Positions 11,673-22,473 of a DNA stretch of 64,000 nt are shown in pieces. The DNA comes from Elymus sibiricus (taxonomy: Eukaryota; Streptophyta; Magnoliopsida; Poales; Poaceae). Under the pieces are notes generated by a model. That model was not told the DNA's origin and did not search any database. It saw nothing but the letters and a program-made list of their open reading frames with translations. The stretch is taken from NCBI GenBank assembly GCA_039707655.1, contig CM077671.1, positions 365,392,720-365,456,719 of the forward strand, written 5' to 3'. Made by a program: the position numbers and the translations under genes. Numbering within the stretch: the stretch's first letter is position 1; every line of letters begins with the position of its first letter.

Positions 11673-12780
11673 TTCCGGTTTACATTTCAGGTATTGTTCG
11701 TACAAAGTTTTATTTTGGATGGATATGGGTATATTCTAGTTTATTCAGTGGGCATGAAAGCAGGTCACATGAAGCACTGTTTCTATACAAAGTTATTGTT
11801 TTAAAAATAGTGTTCTCTTAAATTCAGATTTCACTCAAACTGTTAGAGAAAAATAAAATCGTGGGGCAACAGTCTATAAGAATGAATCTAAGAAAAAATA
11901 AAATGAGCAATGCTCTTTTAAACAATAAAAAAAAGTTGACACCCAAAATGCTATCTTTTCCTTGGATTTTGGCTTCGTAGTAAAAATGGAGTGGAAGGAT
12001 TGTCACTTTATTATCACTCGGAGCAATGCCAATAGGTAAAATTAACTGTAACATAATATGAATATAGATCAGATAAAACTAAGTTGGTATTTATTAGGCC
12101 CATATTTTTAATACTAAGAGAAATGCCAATATGTAAAATTAATTATCACATAATATGAATACTGATCAGATCAAACTAAACTGGTATTTATTCGGGGGGT
12201 TTTACCTCCGTGTTTTTAACTTTAGGTAATTATCTATAAGTAAGTCTAAAAGATAGCATGATATAATTGTATTAGAGAAAATACATAACTGAGCAGGAAT
12301 AATAATAATAATATTGAAATATTTGTACGTGTAAGAGAGCAATAAAATATACAGGAAGATCTTCTTTTGGAAATGTAAAACCATATGATGATATACAACA
12401 CGTAAAAAAGAAGCCAATTTTAATGGGCACTATTCATAAATAATACTTTTTATATAAAAAATGGTAAAAATCCTTTTGGAAATCTGAAACTCTATGTTGT
12501 TTTCTGTACGTAAAAAAAACGGAATACTATTCACAACCGGGATACTGTTTGCATGTGATACTATTCACTGTTGGACACATAAATAAACAGTTAAAGATTG
12601 AATGATTAATATTCACAGTTACTATTCGTATGTTGGACTCGTAAATGAACAGTAGAAAATAAAAAAATAAAAAAGGAAAAGAAAAGGGAAAGCTTCCTGT
12701 TTTAGAAATGAACAGTAGAAGATTTTTAAAAAGTCGAAAAAAGGAGAAAAATTGAAAGCCTCCCGCTTTAGTATATAGTA
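11673..12780. other. AT-rich insert between the Copia internal region and its 3' LTR
   Basis: This stretch has no gene. It contains a diverged direct repeat (about 12015-12090 and 12120-12190) with the words AAATGCCAATA and ACTGATCAGATC. Near 12740-12785 it ends with GCCTCCCGCTTTAGTATATAG, which looks like a transposon terminus. It may be a small DNA transposon inserted in the LTR. I could not pair the two ends. Confidence 0.35.
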
Positions 12781-13097
12781 TATACTAGTCGGACAGCCGT
12801 GTTTAACTCTAATATTCACCCCCTTAAACATGGCGTCCTCATTTCGACCTGGATCCCAAATGCGACTACTGCTACTCATAGATGTTATCTTTGGCATTGC
12901 CTTTGCCGTTCTTCGTAGCATTTGAGGGAACGTCTTTACTGTCGTCGGCTCATCCGTAGCTTGACGACAACACTTCTTCTTGGTCGTCTCTTCAATCTTC
13001 ACCTCTTCTTCGGTGCTTGATAGACCGTCTTTCGGATCCCCGAGGAGACATCTTTTGAACCCGTGCGAGACCAAACTTTGGTCTAACTTTGAATTCT

Positions 13098-15044
13098 AAG
13101 CTCTTGGCTCTTGCTTCAGTCCGTAAAGTGCCTTCTTGAGCTTGTAATCTTTCTCTTCTTCGTCTTTCTTCTCGTAGCCGAGGGTTTGTTCCACGTACAC
13201 TTCTTATGTGAGATCACCGTTGAGGAAAGCGGATTTAACATCCATATGATGAACCTTCCAATCCTCTTGGGCTGCCAATGCTAGGAGCACTCTCACCGTC
13301 TCGAGTCGAGCAACTGGTGCAAACACCTCATCATAGTCAACTCCTTGACGTTGTACGTATCCCTTTGCGACGAGTCTTGCCTTGTACTTCACAATAGCAC
13401 CCTGCGTGTCCTTTTTTAACTTGTAAACCCAGTTCAAACCTATGGCCTTTTGGTTCGGAGGTCGGGTTACCAAAGTCCACGTGCCTTTGCTCTCAATCGC
13501 CTTCATCTCCTCATCCATGGTGTGCGTCCAGGTAGGACTTTTGCTCGCCTCTACGAAGTTCGCCGGCTCCTCAACTCCGAGCAAACATAGTCTGGAGTAC
13601 TCGAGTGTAACTGGCTTTGTGTACTTGTAGACTTTCTTGAGGGTCTTGTAGCGACGAGGCCCGGAGGAGTCCGTTGTGGCTTGCAAAGGAGGCGACACAA
13701 ATTGTGTCGGCGTCGATGCACTTGAGGAAGACGGCTGAGTCTCGGGCGTGTCGTTGGCATCCGCGTCGTCGGCGTAGTCGTTGTGACCGTGACCATCATC
13801 TTGATTGTCGTCGTCACTATGCGCCTCGTTGTCGATGTCGTTGCCGAGATCCCCGCCCGTGTCATGCGCGTCGTTGTCGCTATCACCTTGCGACCCATGC
13901 GCGTTGTCGTCGGTGTCGGCGGCATGATGATCACTACCATTGTGGTCACCTTGGTAGGGCGTCTTGCTAACCAGCTGGACGTCCTCCCCTGCATCATCAT
14001 CAGTTGGAAATTCAACCGTGAATATGTTACCGTTTGGAGCATCGTCGGCTGCGGCGCTCCAATTCCACGCTTGGTTTTCTTCAAACACAACGTCGCGTGA
14101 AATTCGTAGACGCTTGGTTTGTGGATCGTAGAAGCGGTACGCCTTGGTGCCGGAACTCCTCTCGTATCCGATGAACACCATCTTGGTGCTACGATCGGCA
14201 AGCTTTGAGAGCTGCTGCTCCGCCGTCTTCACATGTGCCACGCACCCGAACGTCCGTAGATGAGACACATTCGGCTTACGTCCGTAAATTGCTTCATACG
14301 GAGTCTTGCCGATCACCGCCTTCGTTGGAGCTCTGTTGAGAAGATAGACCGCCGTCGAGACAGCTTCTCCCCAAAAAGTCCCCGGCAGGTTCTTGCTCTT
14401 GAGTAAACTCCTTGCCATGTCAACGATGGTTCGATTGCGCCTTTCAACAACCCCGTTCTGCTGCGGCATGTAATGTGCGGTGAGGAACCTTTTTATACCA
14501 ATCTTCTCGCAGTAGTCGTTGAACTCGTTCGATGTAAACTCTCCGCCGCGATCTGTTCGTAGAGCGCGAACCTTGAGCTTGTGTTCCATCTCTGTTGCAG
14601 CCTTCAGCTTCTTGAACGCTTCAAACGCCTCATCTTTAGATCGTAGGAGAATGACCCACATATATCTCAAGTAGTCATCTTCCACAAGGAAGAAGTAATT
14701 CTTTCCTCCGTGAGCTGCCGGGGTGATAGGGCCACATAGATCACCATGGAGCAGCTCAGGTGCATCACTTGCACGATAGGTAGACTGAGCAGGGAACGGC
14801 ATGCGGTGCTGTTTTCCAACCAAGCACCCGTCACATACTCGATCAACATGGTCGATAAATGGCATCCCGGATACCATCTCCATCTTTGACATCTTCTTCA
14901 AGGCGTAGAATTTAACGTGTCCAAATCTAGCATGCCATAACCACGAATCATCATCACTCTTGGCAAGCCAACACTCCGGTTGAGATTGATCAAGGTTGAG
15001 GATATAGAGCCTGTTCCATGTGCGATTAACACGGGCTAGCACGT
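13098..15044 (-). pseudogene. Copia pol relic: integrase and start of reverse transcriptase
   Basis: The frame 13204-15042 (612 residues) begins with a GAG-pre-integrase segment (WHARFGHVKF and a CDGC motif), followed by the integrase core with its catalytic acidic residues (for example RTDRGGEF) and the first part of an RVT_2-type reverse transcriptase ending near VKSAFLNGD. It stops at a TAA at 13204-13206. The same frame continues another 30 codons to a second stop near 13098, and then the sequence leaves the reverse transcriptase altogether. The YxDD-type catalytic centre and RNase H are missing. A one-base shift at about 15042 separates it from the gag-protease frame. Confidence 0.85.
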
Positions 15045-16200
15045 TTTCGGAGGTTGTCGAAGATCGTCATCACTCCGTTCTCGATATCCACCTTGCATCC
15101 ATTCTTGTCAAGCTTCCCGACAGAGATGATGTTGTTGCGAAGCCGTGGGATGTAGTATACTCCAGTGAGTATGCGATGTTCTCCTGTGAGACCCTCGAAG
15201 AGGACAAAACCTTGCCCGCAAATCTCCACATTTGAACCATCACCGAACTTGATCGAGCCTTCGACATCATATTCCAGCTCGAGAAATTTCTCCTTGCACT
15301 CCGTCATGTGGTTACTGGCACCCGTGTCGAGATACCACGACACGTTGTGATCCCCGGATAGCTTCGGTATTACTTTCTTCTCATGAAGTAGCACCTTCCG
15401 GTTTGGTTTCACAACCACCGTTTCTGCGAGATCACAAACTTCGGCCATCAGAAGACCTGGACGTTCGTCTTCCTGCTTCGCCAAATTTGCCTTGATCTCC
15501 CGCTTGTCAGGCTCAGGACAATCCTTTGCAAAGTGACCCATCTCGTTGCAGTTATAGCACTTAACCTCGGACATATCCAAGTTCCGTTGCTTCCGCTCTT
15601 TAGATCGGCCTGCCTTACCACGACCTTGTGGCTTGCCTCTTCCTTTGCCTTCTCCGGTTTGTCCGCCGCGCGTTGCGTTGCTTGAGCCTTCGTCACCATC
15701 ACGCCTTTCTTTGCTACTTGTGGACTCCCAATCTGCGCGTGAGTACATGAGTTGGTCACTACCTCCTCCGTTGCCTTTCCGACAACCACGAGCATTCTCT
15801 TCCCATGTCCGCAGGCATCCGATCGCCTCCGTTATGGTCATGCCGTCGATGTTGTAAAGCTGCTCGAGCGTGTCGATGATGTACGTGAATTTGTCAGTCA
15901 CCGAACTGAAAAAATTCTCCACAATCTCGGTCTCCTCGAGCTTTGCACCAAGCGCGCGGATCTCTCCCACCAAAGTAGTAAGACACATGGCGTAGTCGTT
16001 CACCGATTCAGTTTCCTCCATCTGCAACTTGTGAAATTGGCGCTTCAGCACTTGTGCCCGAGCCTTGGTGACGCGATCTTCTCCGATCCTCATCTCTTTG
16101 AGTGCGTTCCACGCCTTTCTTGCCGTCTCGAACTCCGCCAATGTCATCAGCATGGAATCCGGCACAGACTGGGCTATGGCGGCCATGGCACCTTCGCCGC
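15026..16200 (-). pseudogene. Copia gag-protease relic
   Basis: The 386-residue frame has a gag (UBN2-type) core with KRQFHKLQM, then a CCHC zinc knuckle (CYNCNEMGHFAKDC, about 15527-15568) and the aspartic protease signature DTGASNHM (about 15303-15330). The first part of gag is missing: the frame runs straight into the truncated 5' LTR at 16209. A frameshift at its 3' end cuts it off from integrase. Confidence 0.85.
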
Positions 16201-16208
16201 ACCTTCGC

Positions 16209-16400
16209 CGAACTAAAACCGATGGATGGATTGCAACAGGCTCGTCTCGAGCCTGGTTCTTTATTTTTCTCTTTTCTGATCTGGTTTATACAATAGCTGG
16301 GGGTACACGCATATATATATATATGCCTAGGCTAGCATAAGCAAGCTACTCCTAGTCGGACAAGTTTACATGGCAGGGAGTAAGCCGGCTCCTAATACTA
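16209..16400 (-). repeat. Partial Copia 5' LTR fused to gag
   Basis: Only the outer 192 bases of the LTR remain. They join directly to the interior of gag at 16200-16209, where GCCGAACTAAAACC replaces the expected inner LTR and primer-binding site. A single deletion explains the loss. Confidence 0.7.
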
Positions 16401-16920
16401 GTAAAGCAACTAACTGGTTTTTAGAAATTTGTTGAGTTTCTTTCAGGGGAATAGACTCCCGTAGACACAAGACAAAAATCCGTCAGTAAGCACACTTTTT
16501 GTACACTCTGTACAGTAGGCACACTATTTATATCCCAACATAAACACAAAAACACATTGTATGCGGCTGGGTGTGGAGGACGAGAGGATGGTTAGGTGCA
16601 TTTACAGCCTACACGTCTGCTCGCCGTTTGGAGCCCAGCAGTGTGGATGGCTCAGGCTGGCTCAGATAAGACGCGGGTCCATCGGGGCGCTGCCGTGACG
16701 CGTCGTTGCAATAACTGCGCTGCAACGTTTGAGTGGGGAAATGAGAATACAACGGCGAAATACCCTGCATGGCACGAATCTGCATGTGACTTGATGGTGT
16801 AGATGTCGGGAGTAGCTGAGCCCGGGCTCAGAACATGATTTCCGCACTATTTATACATTCTGTACAGTATCGTCAATCTTCAGACTTGGGTTCTGAGTAG
16901 AGAAGAGAGCCTGCATGAGC
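16401..16920 (+). repeat. Remainder of duplicated flank copy B
   Basis: Homology with flank copies A and D resumes here after the Copia element, for example AACTAACTGGTTTTTAGAAA and AAATCCGTCAG. From about 16580 to 16840 there is a stretch I cannot match to anything. No gene is supported. Confidence 0.55.
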
Positions 16921-17205
16921 CTGCACTTGACGAGTCTCCACGGAGGGAGTCCTGCTGTGAGCCTGCATGATGATGGCATTGTTTACATCATGACCAAGGT
17001 TGAGTTCTCCGATCGCAAGGCATGGGGGCTTGCCGTCAACACGAGCGCCAAGGCTCTACAAGCGGTGGCCCATTTTGACACTGAAAGATGCATGGGTTTT
17101 AGTTACACCTATACTCAAAGTGGGATCTCCAAACATAAGGGTGTTGAGTTAAAAGAATATCAGTGCCAAGATGATGAGGCCTCATGGACTGAAGTCTCAT
17201 ACTAG
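16921..17205 (+). pseudogene. DUF1618 3' fragment, copy C
   Basis: It encodes about the last 90 codons of the family, starting at SLHGGSPAVSLHDDG, and then ends at a TAG directly after WTEVSY. Copies A and B have a Lys codon at this stop and run on into a basic tail. The upstream 370 codons are absent. An upstream ATG at 16915 opens the frame but belongs to unrelated sequence. The surviving codons are intact, so truncation is probably the main lesion. Confidence 0.85.
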
Positions 17206-17308
17206 AAAAAAAGGTAGTCATGCAGCATGTAATTTATTTACTTTGAAAAAAATATACAGTGGGTAATTTTGCTGTGTTTATCCATACGATATGTGGACCG
17301 TCATTAAA

Positions 17309-17385
17309 CATTCCAGAATACTCAGGAAATGCTAAAGTTGACTGTTACATTCCAGAATACTCAGGAAATGCTAAAGTTGACTGTG
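17309..17385 (+). repeat. Short tandem duplication of about 38 bp
   Basis: The unit containing ACATTCCAGAATACTCAGG and GCTAAAGTTGACTGT is present twice in a row. It lies in non-coding DNA after the copy C fragment. Confidence 0.75.
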
Positions 17386-17625
17386 TACAGTTGCGCTGAT
17401 TGGTGATTGGACAAGACAGTGCCCATCAATGTAAATGTCCTGTACTTTTGGAAGCGGGGAGCTATAAGAAGCAACAAATGCATAAGCAAGGTTGCGTAGT
17501 ACTTAGTAAATCCATAAAAGAAAGAAGTTACATAAGATTTTTATTGCGTCCGTTCCGTTGTCTCGAGAGGGTTTTGATTATATATTTTTTTTAGGTCAGA
17601 TATGTAATAAATATCCCTTATTTAT

Positions 17626-17918
17626 TGTTGAATATATTGTGTACGTGTATATTGTGTCTTGGGCCCACCTCCTAGTTTATCTGTATAGTTGAGGTTGAGG
17701 CCCCCCTCTGTACTCATATATACGTGCCTGGTGCACCGATCAATGCAATTGTGTTGCACAGCCTATTCTTTCCCTTCTACATGGTATATTGTGTCTTGGG
17801 CCCACCTCCTAGTTCATCTGTATAGTTGAGGTTGTGGCCCCCCTCTGTACTCATATATACGTGTCTGGTGCGCCGATCAATGCAATTGTGTTGCACAGCC
17901 TATTCTTTCCCTTCTACA
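17626..17918. mobile_element. Miniature LTR element: two tandem LTR-like units
   Basis: Unit 1 (17626-17781, 156 bp) starts TGTTGAATAT and ends CTTCTACA, so it has TG...CA ends. It is followed by TGGTAT, the first six bases of the common methionine-tRNA primer-binding site, and then at once by a second copy lacking its first bases (17785-17918), also ending CTTCTACA. A perfect 5-bp target duplication TTTAT flanks the pair (17621-17625, 17919-17923). This fits a TRIM-like element reduced to LTR plus primer site plus LTR. Confidence 0.65.
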
Positions 17919-17934
17919 TTTATCTTAAAAAAAT

Positions 17935-18404
17935 TAATAGTCCTGCTGGAGGCATGTGTGGCTGCATTGTGTTGGGTTTAGAGTATGTCCTTTCTTGACG
18001 ACTTTGCTTTATACTCCCTCCGTTCCTAAATATAAGTCTTTTTAGATATTCCACTAGGGGACTACATACGGAGCAAAATGAGTGAATCTACACTCTAAAG
18101 TATGTCTACATACATCCGTATATAGTCCGCTAGTGAAACCTCTAAAAAGACTTATATTTAGGAACGGAGGGAGTACATCTCAACCATCCAAAGTATAGAG
18201 GAGGTGATGTGTGCAATGAACTAATTATTGGCTCACCCGCAAAAAAAAAAAACTAATTATTGGCCAGTGAGAAGTGAGCAATATATTGAGTCCTGTAGTA
18301 AAAACATACATGAACACTAAGTTGTCCAGCCTATATACACGTAGGTTATTTTCCTGCTCACTTCTCTAGCACTGGCATGAGCCACCCAAATTCCTGAGCA
18401 GTAT
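17935..18404 (+). repeat. Duplicated DUF1618 3' flank, copy C, left part
   Basis: This block matches flanks A, B and D (GGCATGTGTGGCTGCATTG, GAGTATGTCCTTT). It is interrupted by a Stowaway MITE at 18014-18173 and cut at 18404 by a LINE. The right part resumes at 21901. No gene. Confidence 0.8.
18014..18173. mobile_element. Stowaway MITE (Tc1/mariner type), complete
   Basis: The 160-bp element starts CTCCCTCCGTTCC and ends GGAACGGAGGGAG, with terminal inverted repeats extending about 25 bases. A TA duplication flanks it (18012-18013, 18174-18175). Paralogous flanks A (about 8383) and B (about 10686) have the uninterrupted TTTATACGTC site. Non-coding; it would be mobilised by a mariner transposase in trans. 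Confidence 0.95.
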
Positions 18405-18839
18405 TTTTTTTTGACGAAAAGCAGCCAGTGCTGATTTCATTTCAATAAGAGAAGGCCAAGACGGCCGGGTTACAGGGTCCGAAAGCGTTAGAAACTAAAT
18501 ATATAAAGCTGGGCAATTAGGAGCGTTAGTAGGCCTAGGGCCAGGTTAAGTCTTGGATGTGCTGCTCCTAGTCCGGCGGCATCCACATCGCTCCCACGAG
18601 GCCAGCCGTGCATGACAATCGGAGTTCCTCATTGATCAGGGAGCAGACCTCAGTGACCGTAGTCGCCCGGTGCTCAAATATCCGGGCGTTCCTCTCCTTC
18701 CATATGTGCCATCAGGCGCAAAGGACAAGGCAATTGACCTTCTTCCTTTCTTGCTTTGAGAGAGTCTGGACGGAGTGGTACCACCAATCTTCAAGGGAGG
18801 GCACGTCAGCTCTTCACTAGTAGAAAACAAGGCTTTCGT

Positions 18840-19216
18840 TCCAGCTCGATCTACACATTAGTCCCGGTTGCATTACGAACCGGGACTAACGTGAGCATTA
18901 GTCCCGGTTCGAGCGGCTAGGGCGCCGGTCGGGCATTAGTCCCGGTTCAAATGGGACCTTTAGTCCCGGTTGAAGACACGAACCGGGACTAAAGGGGCCT
19001 ATCCCTTTAGTCCCGGTTGCTGTCTCCAACCGGGACTAACCTTTAGTCCCGGTTGGAGACACCAACCGGGACTAAAGTGGTTGAGGCTTTAGTCCCGGTT
19101 GGTGTCTCCAACCGGGACTAAAGTGGTTGAGGCTTTAGTCCCGGTTGGTGTCTCCAACCGGGACTAAAGGTTAGTCTAACCTTTAGTCCCGGTTGGAGAC
19201 ACCAATCGGGACTAAA
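18840..19216. repeat. Left subterminal repeats of the CACTA element
   Basis: About fifteen copies of TTTAGTCCCGGTT or its complement AACCGGGACTAAA occur here in alternating orientation, capable of long hairpins. The matching right cluster lies at 21345-21545. Confidence 0.85.
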
Positions 19217-19639
19217 GGGGTTCTGAAAGTTTTTTTTTTATGTTTTTACATTTGTTTTCTGTTTTTAGTTTCTGTTTTAAATTATTTATATCTTTTAGCA
19301 TATTTGATGTTTTTGAGTGATTCTTTTTGCATTAGATTCAAAATTTTGTCTAGTTTCTGTTTGTGCCATTAGTTTTCAAATTTGAATGGTTTAAATTTGC
19401 TTCAAACCCTAGATCGTGAATAACTTGAGTTTACAAATAGTTTTTAATTTAATTCTTTTTGCTCCTAGTCACGTGTTAGATTGTTGTCACGGTGAGATTT
19501 ATTTGGTTATTTTTAGAATAATTTAAATTAGGATTTTAATTAAAACAATACTGTTTTGCTTATATAGTTGTTTTAGTCATTTAATTGTAGTTTTTTATTA
19601 TTTTTAGTTAGTTCTTTCTGTAGATTTTAACATGTTATA

Positions 19640-20290
19640 GTATGGTGCATATTGAATGCACAAAAAGTCTGGAGTTGAAATAAGTTAAAAAAAATGAAAT
19701 GCCTTTGTAACAGACGAGTTTTCGTCCGAAACCTTGATACTTCGAAGGAGATGGTCCAGTTTGTACACGAAGTGCATCCAGTTTTTGCCGTAACCCTCTC
19801 AACTTTGTAGCACATGCTATGTGGGTGAAATGATGATACCATGCCAAGTTTCAACCTTTTCAGAGTTCATTTGTAGGGCTTTTCAATTTCAGGGTCATTT
19901 AGCTCAAAAAAATCATTAAATGCATGAAAAATAGCAAATGAAGTTAGAAAGGGTTGAAATTTGAGGATGTGGCTTTGAATGGTGCATATTGAATGCACAA
20001 AAAGTCTGGAGTTGAAATAAGTTAAAAAATGAAATGCCTTTGTAACAGATGGGTTTTCGTCCGAAACCTTGATACTTCGAAGGAGATGGTCCAGTTTGTA
20101 CACGAAGTGCATCAGTTTTTGCCGTAACCCTCTCAACTTTTTAGCACAAGCTATGTGGGTGAAATGATGATACCATGCCAAGTTTCAACCTTTTCAGAGT
20201 TCATTTGTGGTGCTTTTCAATTTCAGGGTCATTTAGCTCAAAAAAATCATTAAATGCATGAAAAATAGCAAATGAAGTTAGAAAGGGTTG
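19640..20290. repeat. Two tandem units of about 338 bp inside the CACTA element
   Basis: The segment beginning ATGGTGCATATTGAATGCAC at about 19640 is repeated from about 19978 with high identity. It includes CCTTGATACTTCGAAGG and ATCATTAAATGCATG in both copies. Both units are non-coding. Confidence 0.85.
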
Positions 20291-21044
20291 ACGGTATGAT
20301 TGGATGGACACCAACCCGGACTAAAGGGGTTCTGAAATTTTCAAACTCTACCCCGCCTCCGTGGACCGCCTTTTTTAGTTTTGTAGAAAATAAACAAAAA
20401 TGGTAAAATCTTCAAAAAATAAAATCCTTTGAGATGTAGTTAGGTTTTAGTGTCTAGTAGGTATAGAAATTTTGAAATATGAATTTTGACCGTTTTTGCA
20501 AAAAAACGAAAAAAAATGTAAAACGGCCATAACTTTTGCATACGACGTCGAAAAAAAAGTTTAATATATAAAAAAAACTAGAGAAAAATTGAGACTCGAT
20601 TTCACCCGGGTTTACCCGGTGAAGTTTTCTCAGATTCTCAAAATTCCAAAAGTAAAAAAAGTTATTTCAAAAAGAAGATTTTTTCCTATAAAATAAAAAA
20701 ATATTTAATTTTATTTCAAAATAAATAAATGATGTCATATTTGGATTCCTCACAGTTTTCTGATAATAATGGATATATTATTTGTCGAATTTCGATTTAC
20801 AGATTTAAAGATATTAATTATGCCATATTAAATGAATAAATGGCAAAAAAATGAATAAAATAATATTATTACTTATTTTATTTTCATTGAAATTCAATAT
20901 TATTATTACTTATTTTGTTTATTTTAATAATTGTTTGGAATTCAAAAAATTAAATCATGTGACATCAAGACCTAATGGTTAATAGGATTGATAGCTTACT
21001 ATTGTTAGGAAAACAACAAGTGCAGATTTGGAAACTAGGGGCGA

Positions 21045-21225
21045 TAGAACCAGGAAGTTAAGGGCTGGAGTAGTGAGAGGATGGGTGACCGGCCGGGAAG
21101 TTAGACGATTTGGAATGAGTGCTCCACGCTGGAGCAGTGAGAGGATGGGTGACCGGCCGGGAAGTTAGACGATTTGGAATGAGTGCTCCACGCTGGAGCA
21201 GTGAGGACGGGTGATTAGAGATTAA
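21045..21225 (+). repeat. 5S-rRNA-like module amplified in tandem inside the CACTA element
   Basis: GAAGTTAAG (21054-21062) followed by GGATGGGTGACC (21079-21090) and GGGAAG matches, in order, the internal control region of plant 5S rRNA genes, though eight bases closer together. The 64-bp unit holding the second box then repeats: 21065-21128, 21129-21192 and a partial third from 21193. It is not a functional 5S gene, because the first 40 bases and the 3' end are missing. Confidence 0.6.
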
Positions 21226-21900
21226 CTTGTCAAATAATTCAAAGATTCGAAAATCAGAATAAAACTTAAAAACAAATCAAAAAATATTCAAAAAAAATAT
21301 TAAAAAATTCAAAAAAAAAATCAATTTTTTTCTTCTAAAATTTTCTTTAGTCCCGGTTGGTGTTACCAACCGGGACTAAAGGTGGAGCCTTTAGTCCCGG
21401 TTGGTAACACCAACCGGGACTAAAGGTCCTCCCTCCCCCGCCCCAGGCAGCGCCACGTGGAGGGCCTTTAGTCCCGGTTCGTAATGCAACCGGGACTAAA
21501 GGTTTTGGGCTTTAGTCCCGACCCTTTAGTCCCGGTTCCAGCACCGGGGCTAATGGGCCTCTGGAACTAGGACAAATGGGCCGTTTTCTACTAGTGCTTG
21601 GCAGGGTGATTCGGGTATCAAATCGTTGGAGGATCATCTGCCACAGCGAACGGGGGTATTGGCACTGAGCAAACAAGTGTAGGGCAGTCTACGGTTGCTG
21701 CTGGCACAATGTGCAGGTTGGAGAATGAGGCCAGTTCTTCTTCGTAAGTTGGTCAGCAGTATTGCAGCGCCCTTGGATGGCGAGCCATGCGTGCATTTGG
21801 CATTTGGGAGGGGTCCGAGAAGACCAGATGAGCATGTTGTGGTTGGTCTTGATCCTTCCCTGGAAAAACATTTGGTAGGCCGTCCGAGCCGAGTCTCCGG

Positions 21901-22200
21901 TTCCTGAACAGTATGACAACCTATGTTCGAGATACACGAGGAAGAGGGTTTGATTGAAGTGATCATAGCAATCTTAATACTTGCGGCACACAAGGGAGTA
22001 TTTGGAATGGGAATGGGTGGTGTTGGGAATAGGTGTCAAACCACATCAAAGAATATGCTGATCTAGGCATAGCCGGCGAGCCAGCAGGTTGCAGAGGCAC
22101 TCACTGCTGCTTACAAGGCTGTGACTGATGTGAAATTGAGAATACGAAGTAAGGGGTTGACACAAGCACATGTCTCTTCATGCTTGCCTAATTATGCTAC
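21901..22200 (+). repeat. Duplicated DUF1618 3' flank, copy C, right part
   Basis: This continues flank copy C after the LINE (AGTATGACAACCTA, TGATCATAGCAATCTT) and aligns with copies A, B and D. No gene. Confidence 0.75.
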
Positions 22201-22353
22201 ATGATCAATGCCACGCCTTAAGGTCCAACAATTTTGGACCGTCCAAGTTTTAAGATGGTCCCAATTATTTTGGACCCTCCAAGTTTTCTTATCCAAGGGT
22301 CCTAATTTAGCGTTGCAACGGGAGAACAATCCGCCCTCTCCTTCTAAAAGAAC

Positions 22354-22473
22354 ACATCGCCCACTCTCCTTGTCCACGACCTGCTCCTGGGCAACGACAT
22401 CCTTCATTACATCCCGTTGCCCCCGTCGAAGATGCCCGACCTCAGAACCAACTCTGTGCGGGACATGGTCTTG
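22354..22473 (+). pseudogene. Short internal DUF1618 fragment
   Basis: About 39 codons match the conserved DUF1618 core of the complete gene (4533-4638), with words such as HDLLLGNDI and PDLRTNSVRDM. Both sides are unrelated to DUF1618. It marks a further DUF1618 copy that lay immediately upstream of the F-box pseudogene, supporting a DUF1618 plus F-box duplication unit. Confidence 0.8.

Larger units (their letters stand above)
11244..16400 (-). mobile_element. Damaged Copia LTR retrotransposon
   Basis: The internal order on the minus strand is gag, protease, integrase, then a truncated reverse transcriptase, which is the Copia order. The left LTR (11244-11672) and a partial right LTR (16209-16400) share 188-192 aligned bases. 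The right, 5' LTR has lost its inner part together with the primer-binding site and the first part of gag. The reverse transcriptase breaks off before its catalytic motif, and an AT-rich stretch of about 1.1 kb (11673-12780) lies between the polypurine region and the left LTR. No target duplication is visible, and the right flank has probably been trimmed. Confidence 0.8.
18815..21596. mobile_element. Non-autonomous CACTA (En/Spm) transposon
   Basis: The element begins CACTAGTAGAAAAC and ends GTTTTCTACTAGTG, which are perfect CACTA-type termini. A 3-bp target duplication CTT flanks it (18812-18814, 21597-21599). Both ends carry clusters of the subterminal motif CCGGGACTAAAG and its complement (18870-19215 and 21345-21545), the expected transposase-binding arrays. 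The 2,782-bp interior is AT-rich and has no transposase. It sits inside the LINE tail. Confidence 0.95.
18405..21900 (-). mobile_element. 5'-truncated LINE carrying a nested CACTA element
   Basis: The element reads on the minus strand. Its poly(A) tail is the T run at 18405-18413 and its truncated 5' end is at 21900. The target duplication TTCCTGA(G/A)CAGTAT lies at 18391-18404 and 21901-21914, with one mismatch. Flank copy A has the empty site near 8574. The surviving part is about 700 bases of LINE split by the CACTA element at 18815-21596. It encodes the end of the pol protein, with a zf-RVT domain. Confidence 0.85.
18550..21900 (-). pseudogene. LINE pol C-terminus with zf-RVT domain, split by CACTA
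   Basis: On the minus strand, bases 21900-21600 encode a zf-RVT-type segment (residues such as HAWLAIQGRC and CTLCQ), then a TAG at 21689-21691, then LHLFAQCQYPRSLWQ. The reading resumes after the CACTA insertion at 18814 and ends near 18550 (WHIWKERNARIF and similar). Endonuclease and reverse transcriptase are absent through 5' truncation. The zf-RVT domain is typical of plant L1-like elements. Confidence 0.8.

Noticed and set aside
21045..21225. A functional 5S rRNA gene
   Set aside because: Only parts of the internal control region are present, at altered spacing, with no 5' or 3' gene body.
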